From assembly GCA_905214955.1 (NCBI GenBank), contig CAJMON010000057.1:1-20548 (forward strand): a stretch of DNA of 20,548 nt, given 5' to 3'. Each line of letters begins with the position of its first letter. Position 1 is the stretch's first letter. Both the position numbers and the translations under genes were made by a program. The notes below the pieces were generated by a model that did no database searches, had not been told where the DNA came from, and saw nothing but the letters and a program-made list of their open reading frames with translations. Source of the stretch: an uncultured bacterium (GTDB taxonomy: Bacteria; Bacillota; Clostridia; Lachnospirales; Lachnospiraceae). Positions 7,477 through 15,198 of this stretch are shown here, in pieces.

Positions 7477-9227
7477 AAGAAGATGAGCAGCTGCGGCAGG
7501 TAAGCCAGGGCGTGACCCTGATGCGTCTTTTAAGATACCTTTTGAAATACCGCTTTCAGGTGGCAGCTGTTCTTTTGATGATGGGGATCAGTACAGCCAT
7601 TATTCTGATCAATCCGCTTCTCATCCAGCGGGCCATTGACGTGCACATTGCAAACGGAGATACCAGGGCGCTGTTAAGGCTTGGAGCTGTGGCAGCAGGG
7701 CTGAATGTTTTTCTGGTGATTCTGATTAAAACCCGGATGTACTTGATGGCAAAGATTTCCAATGAAATCCTTCTGACCATCCGCCAGGAGCTGTATGTCC
7801 ACATTCAAACACTGGGATTTTCCTTTTTCAACAGCCGTCCCACAGGAAAAATCCTGGCAAGGGTGATCGGAGATGTGAACTCCTTAAAAGATGTGCTGAC
7901 CAACTGTGTGACCACCCTGATTCCGGAATTTGTCACCATCTGTGCGGTGGTGGGGATTATGGTGGCAAAAGACTGGAAATTGGCACTGGCAGCTCTTTCC
8001 AGCATTCCCCTGATGATTGCGGGAGTCTGGATTGTTCAGACAAAGGCCCACACCAGATGGCAGATTTTTCGGAAAAAAGGTTCCAACTTAAATGCTTTTA
8101 TTCATGAAGACCTTTCCGGAATGCGGGTGGTGCAGAGCTTCTGCGCAGAAAAAGAGACTCAGAAAACTTTCGATAAAATGCTGAAAGAACACAGGGATGC
8201 TTTTGTAAATGCATGCCGGTTTGCAGATGGATTTGGCCCTATTGTAGATTTCTGCTGGGGACTTAGTACGCTGCTTTTGTATTATGTGGGAGTAGGCCAG
8301 ATTCTGGATGGAAAGTCCAGTATTGGAATTCTTATCGCCTTTGGATCCTACATTTCCATGTTCTGGCATCCGGTATTAAATCTCAGCAACTTTTACAATC
8401 AGCTGGTGACAAACCTGGCCGGGGCAGAGCGGGTTTTTGAGATCATTGATACAGAAGCGGACATCACAAATGGCATTCATGCAGAAGAACTTCCTAAAAT
8501 ATCGGGAGCCGTGGAATTTTCACACGTGGATTTCTCTTATGAAGAGGAAGTACCGGTCTTAAAAGATGTAAGCTTTCAGGTAAAGCCTGGGGAGAGCATT
8601 GCTTTGGTAGGCCCAACGGGAGCCGGAAAGACCACCATTGTCAATCTCATTGCCCGGTTCTTTGATGTGAACGGCGGAGCCGTGTACATTGATGGAAAGA
8701 ATGTCCAGGAAGTGACCCTGGAAAGCCTGCGGGGACAGCTTGGCATTATGACCCAGGAAAATTTCCTGTTTTCCGGCACCATCCGGGACAATATCCGGTA
8801 TGGAAAACTGGACGCCACGGATGAAGAGATTGAAGCAGCAGCAAAGGCCGTTCATGCCCACGAATTTATCCAGTCCATGGAAAACGGATATGACACCGTG
8901 TTAAAAGAGCGTGGAGCAGGACTTTCCGCAGGGCAGAAGCAGCTTTTGGCATTTGCCAGGACCCTGGTTTCCAAGCCTGGCATTCTGATTTTGGATGAGG
9001 CCACCTCCAGCATTGATACCCGGACAGAGCTTCTGGTGCAGGAGGGAATTCAGACTCTGCTTACCGGAAGAACGTCCTTTATTGTGGCTCACCGTCTTTC
9101 TACCATCCGCCGGGCAGACCGGATCTTTGTCATTGACAAAGGGGGGATTCAGGAGATGGGAAATCACGACGAATTGATGCAGAAAAAGGGAGCTTACTAC
9201 GATCTGTACATGGCCCAGCTGGCTTAG
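7458..9227 (+). CDS. ABC exporter half-transporter, catalytic subunit of a heterodimer (BmrD/TM288-like)
   Basis: A 589-residue TMD-NBD half-transporter. The start at 7458 (MSVNAVKED) is preferred over the in-frame ATG at 7422 because GAAAGGGGG lies about 9 bases upstream of it; it overlaps the previous gene by 19 bases, so the two are translated together. The membrane domain is about residues 25-325 and the NBD about 350-585. Motifs are Walker A GPTGAGKT (385-392), Q-loop Gln433, Walker B ILILDE (509-514) with the catalytic Glu514, and H-loop His545. Its signature is LSAGQ (489-493) instead of LSGGQ. Together with Asp495 of the partner this places one degenerate and one consensus ATP site in the dimer, as in TM287/288 and BmrCD. 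The gene ends at a TAG that lies inside a small hairpin. Confidence 0.95.
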   Translation: MSVNAVKEDEQLRQVSQGVTLMRLLRYLLKYRFQVAAVLLMMGISTAIILINPLLIQRAIDVHIANGDTRALLRLGAVAAGLNVFLVILIKTRMYLMAKISNEILLTIRQELYVHIQTLGFSFFNSRPTGKILARVIGDVNSLKDVLTNCVTTLIPEFVTICAVVGIMVAKDWKLALAALSSIPLMIAGVWIVQTKAHTRWQIFRKKGSNLNAFIHEDLSGMRVVQSFCAEKETQKTFDKMLKEHRDAFVNACRFADGFGPIVDFCWGLSTLLLYYVGVGQILDGKSSIGILIAFGSYISMFWHPVLNLSNFYNQLVTNLAGAERVFEIIDTEADITNGIHAEELPKISGAVEFSHVDFSYEEEVPVLKDVSFQVKPGESIALVGPTGAGKTTIVNLIARFFDVNGGAVYIDGKNVQEVTLESLRGQLGIMTQENFLFSGTIRDNIRYGKLDATDEEIEAAAKAVHAHEFIQSMENGYDTVLKERGAGLSAGQKQLLAFARTLVSKPGILILDEATSSIDTRTELLVQEGIQTLLTGRTSFIVAHRLSTIRRADRIFVIDKGGIQEMGNHDELMQKKGAYYDLYMAQLA

Positions 9228-9249
9228 AGCATTTTTAAGATATGCTCTA
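9225..9249 (+). terminator. Weak hairpin at the end of the ABC operon
   Basis: TAGAGCAT (9225-9232, starting with the stop codon) pairs perfectly with ATGCTCTA (9242-9249), loop of 9. It is followed by GAATTT, not a clear T tract, so termination would be partial at best. Confidence 0.4.
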
Positions 9250-9257
9250 GAATTTGG

Positions 9258-9287
9258 TTGCTCAAAAGGATGTGCCTATGGTACAAT
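9258..9287 (+). promoter_or_regulatory. Candidate promoter of the AGE-family isomerase gene
   Basis: TTGCTC, 18-nt spacer, TACAAT. It sits 60 bases before the ATG at 9348, which argues that the in-frame TTG at 9258 is part of the promoter and not a start codon. Confidence 0.55.
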
Positions 9288-9347
9288 AAAGGCAGTAAAA
9301 CGACGGAAAAAGAAGCAGATTTCTGCGAAAAACTGGGGGATACGAAC

Positions 9348-10592
9348 ATGAACGGAGAAGGAAAAAAATATCAGATTGACACAGAAGAAAACCGCAGGTT
9401 TTTAAAGGAGATTCGGGAAAACCTTCTGGAATTTGGAAAACAGTTTCCATCACCGGCGGGCAGCTCCTGGTACTTAGGAGATGACGGAACGCCCTGGAAG
9501 GACCGTCCAAGGGAAACCTGGATTACCTGCCGGATGGCCCATGTGTACAGCATTGGCACCCTGCTGGGATATCCGGGAAGTGAGGCGCTGGTGGATGCGG
9601 CATTAAAGGGGATTCATGGAGAATTGAAAGATACGGTTCACGGAGGCTGGTATGCAGGCAGAAGGGCAGATGGAAGCGTGCTTCCGGACAAGCAGTGCTA
9701 TGCCCATGCTTTTGTGATTCTGGCGGCTTCCTCTGCACTGCTGGCAGGACGTCCGGGGGCCGAAGACCTTTTGAAAGAAGCCCTGGCGCTGTATGATGAG
9801 CGGTTCTGGAATGAGGAAGAAGGGCTTTCCTGTGACACCTGGGATACGGATTTTACAGTGTTGGATAATTATCGGGGTGTGAATGCCAACATGCATACCG
9901 TGGAAGCCTTTCTGGCAGCGGCGGATGTGACTGGAAATGAAAAATACCGGGAGCGGGCAGGCAGAATTATCGGTCATGTGGTGGACTGGGCGAAAAACAA
10001 TGACTGGAGAATTCCTGAGCATTTTACAAAGGACTGGGTACCGGATCTGGAGTGTAATAAGGATCATCCGGCAGATCCCTTTAAACCCTACGGAGCCACA
10101 CCGGGGCATGGCATTGAGTGGGCAAGACTGATTACCCAGTGGGCGCTTTCCATCTATGGAACAGAAGATCCCGAAGGACAGCCGTATCTGGAAGCTGCAC
10201 AGAAACTGTACCGGAGAGCTGTTGCCGACGGATGGAACGTGGACGGAGCTCCTGGCATTGTTTATACTACCGACTGGAAAGGCCATCCGGTGGTTCACGA
10301 CCGGATGCACTGGACGCTGGCAGAAGCCATCAATACTTCGGCAGTGCTGTACCGGGTGACGAAAGATGCCGCTTATGCAGACGACTATGCAGCGTTTTTA
10401 AAGTATCTGGATGAGGTGGTGCTGGACCACAAACAGGGTTCCTGGTTCCATCAGCTGGATCAGAACAACCAGGTGATGGGCACGGTATGGCCGGGGAAAT
10501 CAGACATTTACCATGCCCTCCAGGCTATGCTGATTCCCTACAGTGATCCGGCTGTTTCCATTGCACCGGCAGTAAAAGCTTCCAGAAAGTAA
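9348..10592 (+). CDS. AGE-family sugar isomerase/epimerase, YihS-like (mannose or sulfoquinovose isomerase type)
   Basis: A 414-residue protein of the N-acylglucosamine 2-epimerase superfamily, an (alpha/alpha)6 barrel that interconverts aldoses with ketoses or C2 epimers. It resembles E. coli YihS over its whole length, for example TPGHGIEWARL, GVNANMHTVEAFL, GIVYTTDWKGHPVV and GKSDIYHALQ. The three superfamily His residues appear as His183, His254 and His389, with Arg62 and Glu257 also in place. The Arg of the YihS stretch FRAFGGTPGH is Lys246 here (recalled alignment), so specificity may differ. The start at 9348 has GGGGGA 7-8 bases upstream. Length matches YihS (about 413). Flanking genes do not form a sulfoglycolysis cluster, so mannose/fructose or a related interconversion is the safer reading. 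Confidence 0.85.
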   Translation: MNGEGKKYQIDTEENRRFLKEIRENLLEFGKQFPSPAGSSWYLGDDGTPWKDRPRETWITCRMAHVYSIGTLLGYPGSEALVDAALKGIHGELKDTVHGGWYAGRRADGSVLPDKQCYAHAFVILAASSALLAGRPGAEDLLKEALALYDERFWNEEEGLSCDTWDTDFTVLDNYRGVNANMHTVEAFLAAADVTGNEKYRERAGRIIGHVVDWAKNNDWRIPEHFTKDWVPDLECNKDHPADPFKPYGATPGHGIEWARLITQWALSIYGTEDPEGQPYLEAAQKLYRRAVADGWNVDGAPGIVYTTDWKGHPVVHDRMHWTLAEAINTSAVLYRVTKDAAYADDYAAFLKYLDEVVLDHKQGSWFHQLDQNNQVMGTVWPGKSDIYHALQAMLIPYSDPAVSIAPAVKASRK

Positions 10593-10639
10593 AGAAAGCA
10601 AAGATTGGACAGAACATGGAGCAGGAGAAAGGGTGGAAT

Positions 10640-11026
10640 ATGGAAAAGGGGGTAGAAAGTTATCTGGATATCAGTCAGATGCGCCTTTTTGCAGAGGGAA
10701 ACTGGGAATACGAACAGGAGCCACGGATGATCCGGGAAGATGGAAGCATCAAAGAAGTCTGGACGGGAGGCAGCCTTTTTCGATGGGAACATGGACAGAA
10801 AGAAGCGGCACCAAGGCTGGTGGAAAGCTGCATGATGCCTGGAAAGTGTTACATTTCCCCACTTCATGTGTTTTTGGATGAGGATATACTGGTGCTGGAG
10901 CGGAAATGGGAGCAGGTACGCCTGTCCAAAGAAGAAGCCAAAGGACTGATGTGCAGCCCCTGGAAACCTGAGCGGAAAAAGAAAAGCTGCATTCCATGCA
11001 GAAACTGCGGGGCGTGCAGCTGGTAG
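10640..11026 (+). CDS. Unrecognised 128-residue protein, possibly frameshifted near its end
   Basis: The ORF lies 47 bases after the AGE-family gene and is probably cotranscribed with it. Two ATGs are possible (10616 and 10640); 10640 is chosen because AGGAGAAAGGG lies just upstream. The protein is soluble, charged and rich in Trp and Glu (NWEYEQEPRMIREDGSIKEV, later DEDILVLERKWEQVRL). I see no family motif. The last 15 residues become Cys-rich (CIPCRNCGAC) after an A-rich stretch (10976-10984). In the -1 frame the following bases read as an ordinary-looking polypeptide (KLHSMQKLRGVQLVEQ) with codons typical of this genome, so a single-base loss in the A run, real or a sequencing error, is plausible. 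It converges on the AraC-type gene 9 bases further on. Confidence 0.6.
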   Translation: MEKGVESYLDISQMRLFAEGNWEYEQEPRMIREDGSIKEVWTGGSLFRWEHGQKEAAPRLVESCMMPGKCYISPLHVFLDEDILVLERKWEQVRLSKEEAKGLMCSPWKPERKKKSCIPCRNCGACSW

Positions 11027-11035
11027 AACAAAGAA

Positions 11036-11917
11036 TCACCGTTTGGGAGCGGAAGGAGCATAGAGTTCCCGGTATTCTTTGGGAGATAAGCCGTACTCCT
11101 TGCGGAAAGCACGGAAAAAGGCAGAGTAGTCTTTAAACCCATATAAAAGATAGGCCTCGGTGATGCTGGTGCTGCCAAGGATGGCATCCCGGCACATGGC
11201 CAGACGCTTTTTCAGAATGTACTGATGAACGGAAATTCCCAGGTTTTCCTTGAAAATATGAGCAATGTGAAACTTGCTGACATAGAAGGCACCTGCTAAG
11301 TAATCCAGTGTCAGCTCTTCTTCCAGATGGTCTTCGATGTACTGGAGAATGTTTTCATAAAGATCCATGGAAGCAGAGGGAGTATCCGGGTGGTCCTGCT
11401 CGTATGCCATGCGGTTGATCTGAAGGATCAGGTCGTTGGCGCACAGACGAAGCTTGATATCCTTACCGAAGCGGTCGGAGTGCTGCTCTTCAATGAGCTG
11501 AAAGACTTTTCCCTGGAGGGCATGGAGCCCCATCCGGTCACAACGGAACAGGCAGTGTTTTCCACGGGCAGCTTTTCTAAGAACATAGCGGTAGCTGTCA
11601 GAAAGAGACACTAGGTGTTCAAAATACTGGGCGCTGACCCAGAAGACGAATCGTCGGTAGGGCATGTCCGGCCTGGGGCTTACGGCATGGTGGGGAACGC
11701 CAGGAGGAATGAGAAGCACATCTCCGGAGCGAAGAGAGACGGACGTACCGTCAATGAGCATAGTCACATCCCCTTCCAGAAAGAGATAGAATTCATAGTA
11801 AGTGTGGGTGTGGCTTTTGACACCGGAAAAGTGGGCGTCGTTATAATAATAGATTTCGAAATCTTTGGATACCATGTACTGCCTGGAACTGAAGGCAGTT
11901 TGAAGATCTTTTTTCAT
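11036..11917 (-). CDS. AraC-family transcriptional regulator with N-terminal cupin sensor
   Basis: A 293-residue regulator divergent from the TRAP/uronate genes and so their likely controller. The N-terminal cupin-like sensing domain (about residues 20-100) shows HTHTYYEFYLFLEGD, IDGTSVSLRSGDVLLIPPGVPH and PYRRFVFWVS. The C-terminal pair of helix-turn-helix motifs covers about 185-288 (LTLDYLAGAFYVSKFHIAHIF and SITEAYLLYGFKDYSAFFRAF, ending in the usual GLSPKEYR). The start at 11917 is chosen because GGAGG lies 5 bases upstream on the minus strand; the longer frame would begin at a TTG inside the ribosome-binding region. The inducer is unknown; glucuronate or a pathway intermediate is inferred from context only. 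Confidence 0.92.
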   Translation of the reverse strand: MKKDLQTAFSSRQYMVSKDFEIYYYNDAHFSGVKSHTHTYYEFYLFLEGDVTMLIDGTSVSLRSGDVLLIPPGVPHHAVSPRPDMPYRRFVFWVSAQYFEHLVSLSDSYRYVLRKAARGKHCLFRCDRMGLHALQGKVFQLIEEQHSDRFGKDIKLRLCANDLILQINRMAYEQDHPDTPSASMDLYENILQYIEDHLEEELTLDYLAGAFYVSKFHIAHIFKENLGISVHQYILKKRLAMCRDAILGSTSITEAYLLYGFKDYSAFFRAFRKEYGLSPKEYRELYAPSAPKR

Positions 11918-12001
11918 AAGCACCTCCGTCAACTGTTAAAAGACGCCATACAAATTGTTCCGTGCTGCGTATCTCCGTATCCACTCTGTTCGGTGCTAAA
12001 C

Positions 12002-12018
12002 GTGTGCCACTGGCACAC
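12002..12018. promoter_or_regulatory. Perfect inverted repeat in the regulator-dctP intergenic region (operator or leader hairpin)
   Basis: GTGTGCC and GGCACAC flank a 3-base centre (ACT). Flanking TGCT and AGCA could extend the pairing across a small asymmetric loop. It lies downstream of the predicted araC-type promoter, inside that gene's 5' leader, so it may be a protein-binding site or an RNA hairpin. Confidence 0.45.
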
Positions 12019-12052
12019 AGCATTTCACAATTCTGCCAGTCATTCGCACACT

Positions 12053-12081
12053 ATTGTATCAAAAGACCGCAAAAAATGCAA
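12053..12081 (-). promoter_or_regulatory. Promoter of the AraC-family regulator
   Basis: On the minus strand: TTGCAT (12076-12081), 17-nt spacer, TACAAT (12053-12058). Predicted start near 12046 gives a leader of about 130 bases that includes the inverted repeat at 12002-12018. Confidence 0.65.
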
Positions 12082-12102
12082 TGTACACAACAATCTCACC
12101 AA

Positions 12103-12131
12103 TAGGAATTTTAGGCCTGAAACGGTATAAT
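12103..12131 (+). promoter_or_regulatory. Candidate activator-dependent promoter of the TRAP/uronate operon
   Basis: A perfect -10 TATAAT (12126-12131) is paired with a poor -35 (TAGGAA) at 17 bases, the pattern expected if an activator such as the divergent AraC-type protein is needed. AACGGT is repeated exactly 20 bases apart (12121 and 12141), and GGAATT/AATTCC flank the box (12105-12110 and 12129-12134). A hairpin (CGTATTT-CGAA-AAATACG, 12147-12164) lies in the early leader. The rest of the gap up to 12248 is A-rich leader. Confidence 0.5.
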
Positions 12132-12248
12132 TCCGGAGAGAACGGTCGTATTTCGAAAAATACGTAAAAAAACGAATATTGAAAAAATTATCGTAAAAAA
12201 TAAGAAGAGATACGGAAACAAAAATCTGAAAGAAAGAGAGAAAAATCC

Positions 12249-13394
12249 ATGAAAGGAATAAAAAAATGGGGACTGCTCCTGGGATGTATGATTCTGGCTG
12301 TGATGATGCTGACCGGATGCGGAAGCACAGAGTCCAAGCGGATTATACGGATCGGACACAATCAGTCCACCAATCACCCTACGCACATCGCGCTGGTGGC
12401 TTTTCAGAATTTTATCAATGAAAAACTGGGAGACAAGTACGTGGTAGAAGTTTATCCCAGCGAGCTTTTGGGTTCTCAGACAGATATGGTGCAGCTGACT
12501 CAGACAGGTGCCATTGACTACTGTGTAGCCAGCAATGCTATTTTGGAAACATTCAGCAAAAACTACGAAATTTTCAATCTTCCGTACTTGTTTGCAAGTA
12601 CAGAAGCTTATCATCATGTCATGGATGATCCGGAAATTACCGACCAGATCTTTACCGCTACGGAGAAAGCAGGATTCCGGGCAGTGACCTGGCTGGATGC
12701 CGGTACCAGAAACTTCTATACCGTAAAGGCACCGATCAACACTCCGGCAGACTTAAAGGGCTTAAAAATCCGTGTACAGCAGTCACCTACCAACATTGAA
12801 ATGATGCGTCTTCTGGGCGGTTCTGCAACCCCCATGGGATTTGGTGACGTGTATACCGCGCTGCAGTCCAACATCATTGACGGTGCAGAGAACAATGAGA
12901 TGGCATTGACAGACAACGGCCATGGAGATGTGTGTAAATACTATTCTTATGACATGCATCAAATGGTGCCGGATATTCTGATTGGAAACGAAGCCTTTAT
13001 TGAAGGGCTGAACGATGAAGAAAGAGAAATTTTTGAAGAAGGCTATCAGCTGGTAAACAAGGTTCAGAGAGAAGAGTGGGTAAAAGCGGTGAAAGCTGCC
13101 AAGGACAAAGCAGAAAATGAACAGCATGTCCAGTTCCTTTACCCGGATCAGACTCCGTTTAAAGAGGCCTGCCTGCCGCTGCATGAAACCGTGCTGGCAG
13201 GAAATCCTGAAATTCAGCCCATCTATGACCAGATCCAGGAGTACAACAAACAGTATCCCGGAACTGCAGAAGATGCAGAGGAAACAGAAGCTGCCACAGA
13301 AAAGGGCAGTTCCGATACAGAGTCTGCCGCAGAAGCGCAGACGGAAACAGAATCTGCACAGGAAACAGAGACAGAAACGGAGGAAGATACATGA
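12249..13394 (+). CDS. dctP: TRAP transporter substrate-binding lipoprotein (DctP type), probably uronate-binding
   Basis: A 381-residue extracytoplasmic solute receptor. A lipoprotein signal peptide is seen: positively charged start MKGIKKW, hydrophobic core, lipobox LTGC with Cys24 as the anchor. The DctP fold follows (GHNQSTNHPTHIAL, then ELLGSQTDMVQLTQTGAID). The two Arg residues that usually clamp the ligand carboxylate appear as Arg154 (GTRNFY) and Arg175 (LKIRVQQSP), with GAENN at 212-216. After about residue 338 it has an acidic low-complexity tail of about 43 residues rich in Glu, Thr and Ala, uncommon for this family. The start codon is preceded by GAAAGAGAG. It overlaps dctQ by 4 bases. 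Ligand inferred from the uxuA-uxuB-uxaC context. Confidence 0.93.
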   Translation: MKGIKKWGLLLGCMILAVMMLTGCGSTESKRIIRIGHNQSTNHPTHIALVAFQNFINEKLGDKYVVEVYPSELLGSQTDMVQLTQTGAIDYCVASNAILETFSKNYEIFNLPYLFASTEAYHHVMDDPEITDQIFTATEKAGFRAVTWLDAGTRNFYTVKAPINTPADLKGLKIRVQQSPTNIEMMRLLGGSATPMGFGDVYTALQSNIIDGAENNEMALTDNGHGDVCKYYSYDMHQMVPDILIGNEAFIEGLNDEEREIFEEGYQLVNKVQREEWVKAVKAAKDKAENEQHVQFLYPDQTPFKEACLPLHETVLAGNPEIQPIYDQIQEYNKQYPGTAEDAEETEAATEKGSSDTESAAEAQTETESAQETETETEEDT

Positions 13395-13888
13395 GAAAGC
13401 TGAGAAACATTCTGAACCATGTGCTGGATGTACTGGCTGGCGTCAGCTTTCTGGCAATGGTGGCACTGACCTGCTGGCAGGTCTTCACCAGATACATTCT
13501 GAAAAATCCATCTTCCTGGTCTGAGGAGCTGGTATCCTATCTGTTTGCGTGGATGTCTCTGTTTGGTTCTTCCATCGTTGTGGGAGAAAGAGGCCATATG
13601 AATATTCCGATTTTAGTAGAAAAAATGGGAATGGGCGCGAGAAAGTTTTTTGCCATTCTGGCAGAAGTCGTTGCCTGCCTGTTTTCCTTAATCATTCTGG
13701 TATACGGCGGTATGCAGATCACCAGTCTTGCCATGGGGCAGATGACTTCTTCACTGGGGGTGGCAGTTGGCGTCTTTTATGTAGTTCTGCCGGTAAGCGG
13801 CGTTCTGAACATTGTGTATACCATCTTAAATATGGTGGAAATTGCAAACGGCACCATCCGTCTGGATGAAAAGGGAGAGGAGGCATAA
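13391..13888 (+). CDS. dctQ: TRAP transporter small membrane subunit (DctQ type)
   Basis: A 165-residue protein with four predicted membrane helices (about 11-33, 45-66, 86-108, 122-147), the usual size and topology of DctQ, which scaffolds the large permease. The family pattern WQVFTRYIL, then SSWSEELVSYLFAWM and GERGHMNI is present. The ATG overlaps the dctP stop (ATGA), and GGAGG lies 8 bases upstream. dctM follows after 3 bases. Confidence 0.93.
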   Translation: MRKLRNILNHVLDVLAGVSFLAMVALTCWQVFTRYILKNPSSWSEELVSYLFAWMSLFGSSIVVGERGHMNIPILVEKMGMGARKFFAILAEVVACLFSLIILVYGGMQITSLAMGQMTSSLGVAVGVFYVVLPVSGVLNIVYTILNMVEIANGTIRLDEKGEEA

Positions 13889-13891
13889 GGT

Positions 13892-15193
13892 ATGGCAATA
13901 CAGGCGTTAGTGATCATTTTAATGGTACTGGCCGTTCTTCTGATTATCGGAGTACCCATTTCTTATGCCATTGGAATTTCTGCCCTGGCAGCCATCCTGC
14001 GGGTAGTTCCTCTGGATGTGTCTGTGCTGACCGCAGCACAGAGAACCTTTGTGGGTATGAGTAAGTTCAGCCTGACGGCAATCCCGTTTTTCATTCTGGC
14101 AGGAAACCTGATGAACCAGGGCGGCATTGCAAAACGGCTGGTAGATTTTGTGCTGGCAATTTTAGGAAAGCTTCCAGGTGCGCTTCTGGTGACCAATGTC
14201 GGTGCTAATGCGCTGTTTGGAGCCATCTCCGGTTCTGCATCTGCAGCAGCGGCAGCTGTTGGAAGCATGGTGCGTGACGGAGAAGAAAAACAGGGTTATG
14301 ACCCGGCAGTCTGTGCAGCCACCAACGGGGCTTCCGCACCGGCAGGACTTCTGATTCCGCCCTCTAATGCATTGATTACCTATTCTCTGGCATCCGGCGG
14401 TACTTCCGTGGCAGCCTTATTCCTGGCAGGCTACATTCCGGGAATCATCTGGGCTGTGTGCTGTATCATTGCCGGTGTCATCATTGCAAAGAAAAAAGGA
14501 TACCGGGGAACCCCTGGAAAATATGACTGGAAAAATCTGGGAACGGCCACTTTACGTGCAATCCCGTCCCTGTCTCTGATTGTAGTCGTGATCGGCGGCA
14601 TCATTGCCGGTGTGTTTACCGCTACAGAAGGCTCTGCCATTGCAGTGGTCTATGCGCTGATTTTAGGTATCTGCTACAAGAACATTACCTGGAAATCTTT
14701 CTGGAGAATTGTAGTTGACAGCGCAAAAATGAGTGGTATGATAGTATTCCTGATCGGAGTATCCAACATTCTTGGATGGGTGATGGCATTTACCCAGATC
14801 CCCCAGGCCATCTCCGATGCCCTTTTAAGCGTGACCAGCAGCCCGGTGATCATTCTTCTGATCATGAATGTGATCCTTCTGGTAGCCGGTACCTTTATGG
14901 ACGTTACACCGGCCATCCTGATCTTTACCCCGCTGTTTCTGCCGGTGGTAAAAACCTTTGGCATGAGCCCGATTCAGTTCGGACTGATTCTGGTATACAA
15001 CCTGTGTATCGGAAACATTACTCCTCCGGTTGGAAATACATTGTTTGTTGCGATTAAGGTGGGCAGAACGACTCTTTCCAAGGTGATGCCCTATATGCTG
15101 CTGTACTATGTGGCAATTTTAATCGGACTTCTGTTAGTCACCTACGTGCCCATTGTTACCATGGGACTGCCGATGCTTGCAGGCATGGGCTGA
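13892..15193 (+). CDS. dctM: TRAP transporter large permease subunit (DctM type)
   Basis: A 433-residue ion-coupled permease that moves the ligand delivered by DctP across the cytoplasmic membrane. Family features are visible: FSLTAIPFFILAGNLMNQGG (about 59-78), NALFGAISGSASAAAAAVGS (106-125), and the conserved LIPPSNALITY (154-164), with matching hydrophobic repeats in the second half (FMDVTPAILIFTPLFLPV and NLCIGNITPPVGNTLFV). GGAGG lies 8 bases before the start. Length is typical. No terminator is seen between its stop and uxuA; the gap holds repeat copy B. Confidence 0.95.
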   Translation: MAIQALVIILMVLAVLLIIGVPISYAIGISALAAILRVVPLDVSVLTAAQRTFVGMSKFSLTAIPFFILAGNLMNQGGIAKRLVDFVLAILGKLPGALLVTNVGANALFGAISGSASAAAAAVGSMVRDGEEKQGYDPAVCAATNGASAPAGLLIPPSNALITYSLASGGTSVAALFLAGYIPGIIWAVCCIIAGVIIAKKKGYRGTPGKYDWKNLGTATLRAIPSLSLIVVVIGGIIAGVFTATEGSAIAVVYALILGICYKNITWKSFWRIVVDSAKMSGMIVFLIGVSNILGWVMAFTQIPQAISDALLSVTSSPVIILLIMNVILLVAGTFMDVTPAILIFTPLFLPVVKTFGMSPIQFGLILVYNLCIGNITPPVGNTLFVAIKVGRTTLSKVMPYMLLYYVAILIGLLLVTYVPIVTMGLPMLAGMG

Positions 15194-15198
15194 TTAAA

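Noticed and set aside
9258..9347. TTG-started N-terminal extension of the YihS-like protein
   Set aside because: The TTG is part of a likely -35 box and the extension does not resemble the family N-terminus; ATG at 9348 has a good ribosome binding site.
9603..10310. 235-codon minus-strand ORF inside the AGE-family gene
   Set aside because: It is a shadow of a well-conserved + strand gene with no ribosome binding site or recognisable domain.
11327..12130. Plus-strand ORFs across the AraC-type gene (11327-11614 and 11615-12130)
   Set aside because: They are antisense to a clear AraC-family protein, and the second runs through the divergent promoter region.
12116..12131. Possible catabolite-repression (cre) site around the dctP -10
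   Set aside because: TGAAACGGTATAAT lacks one base of the cre core spacing and the expected symmetric half-site.
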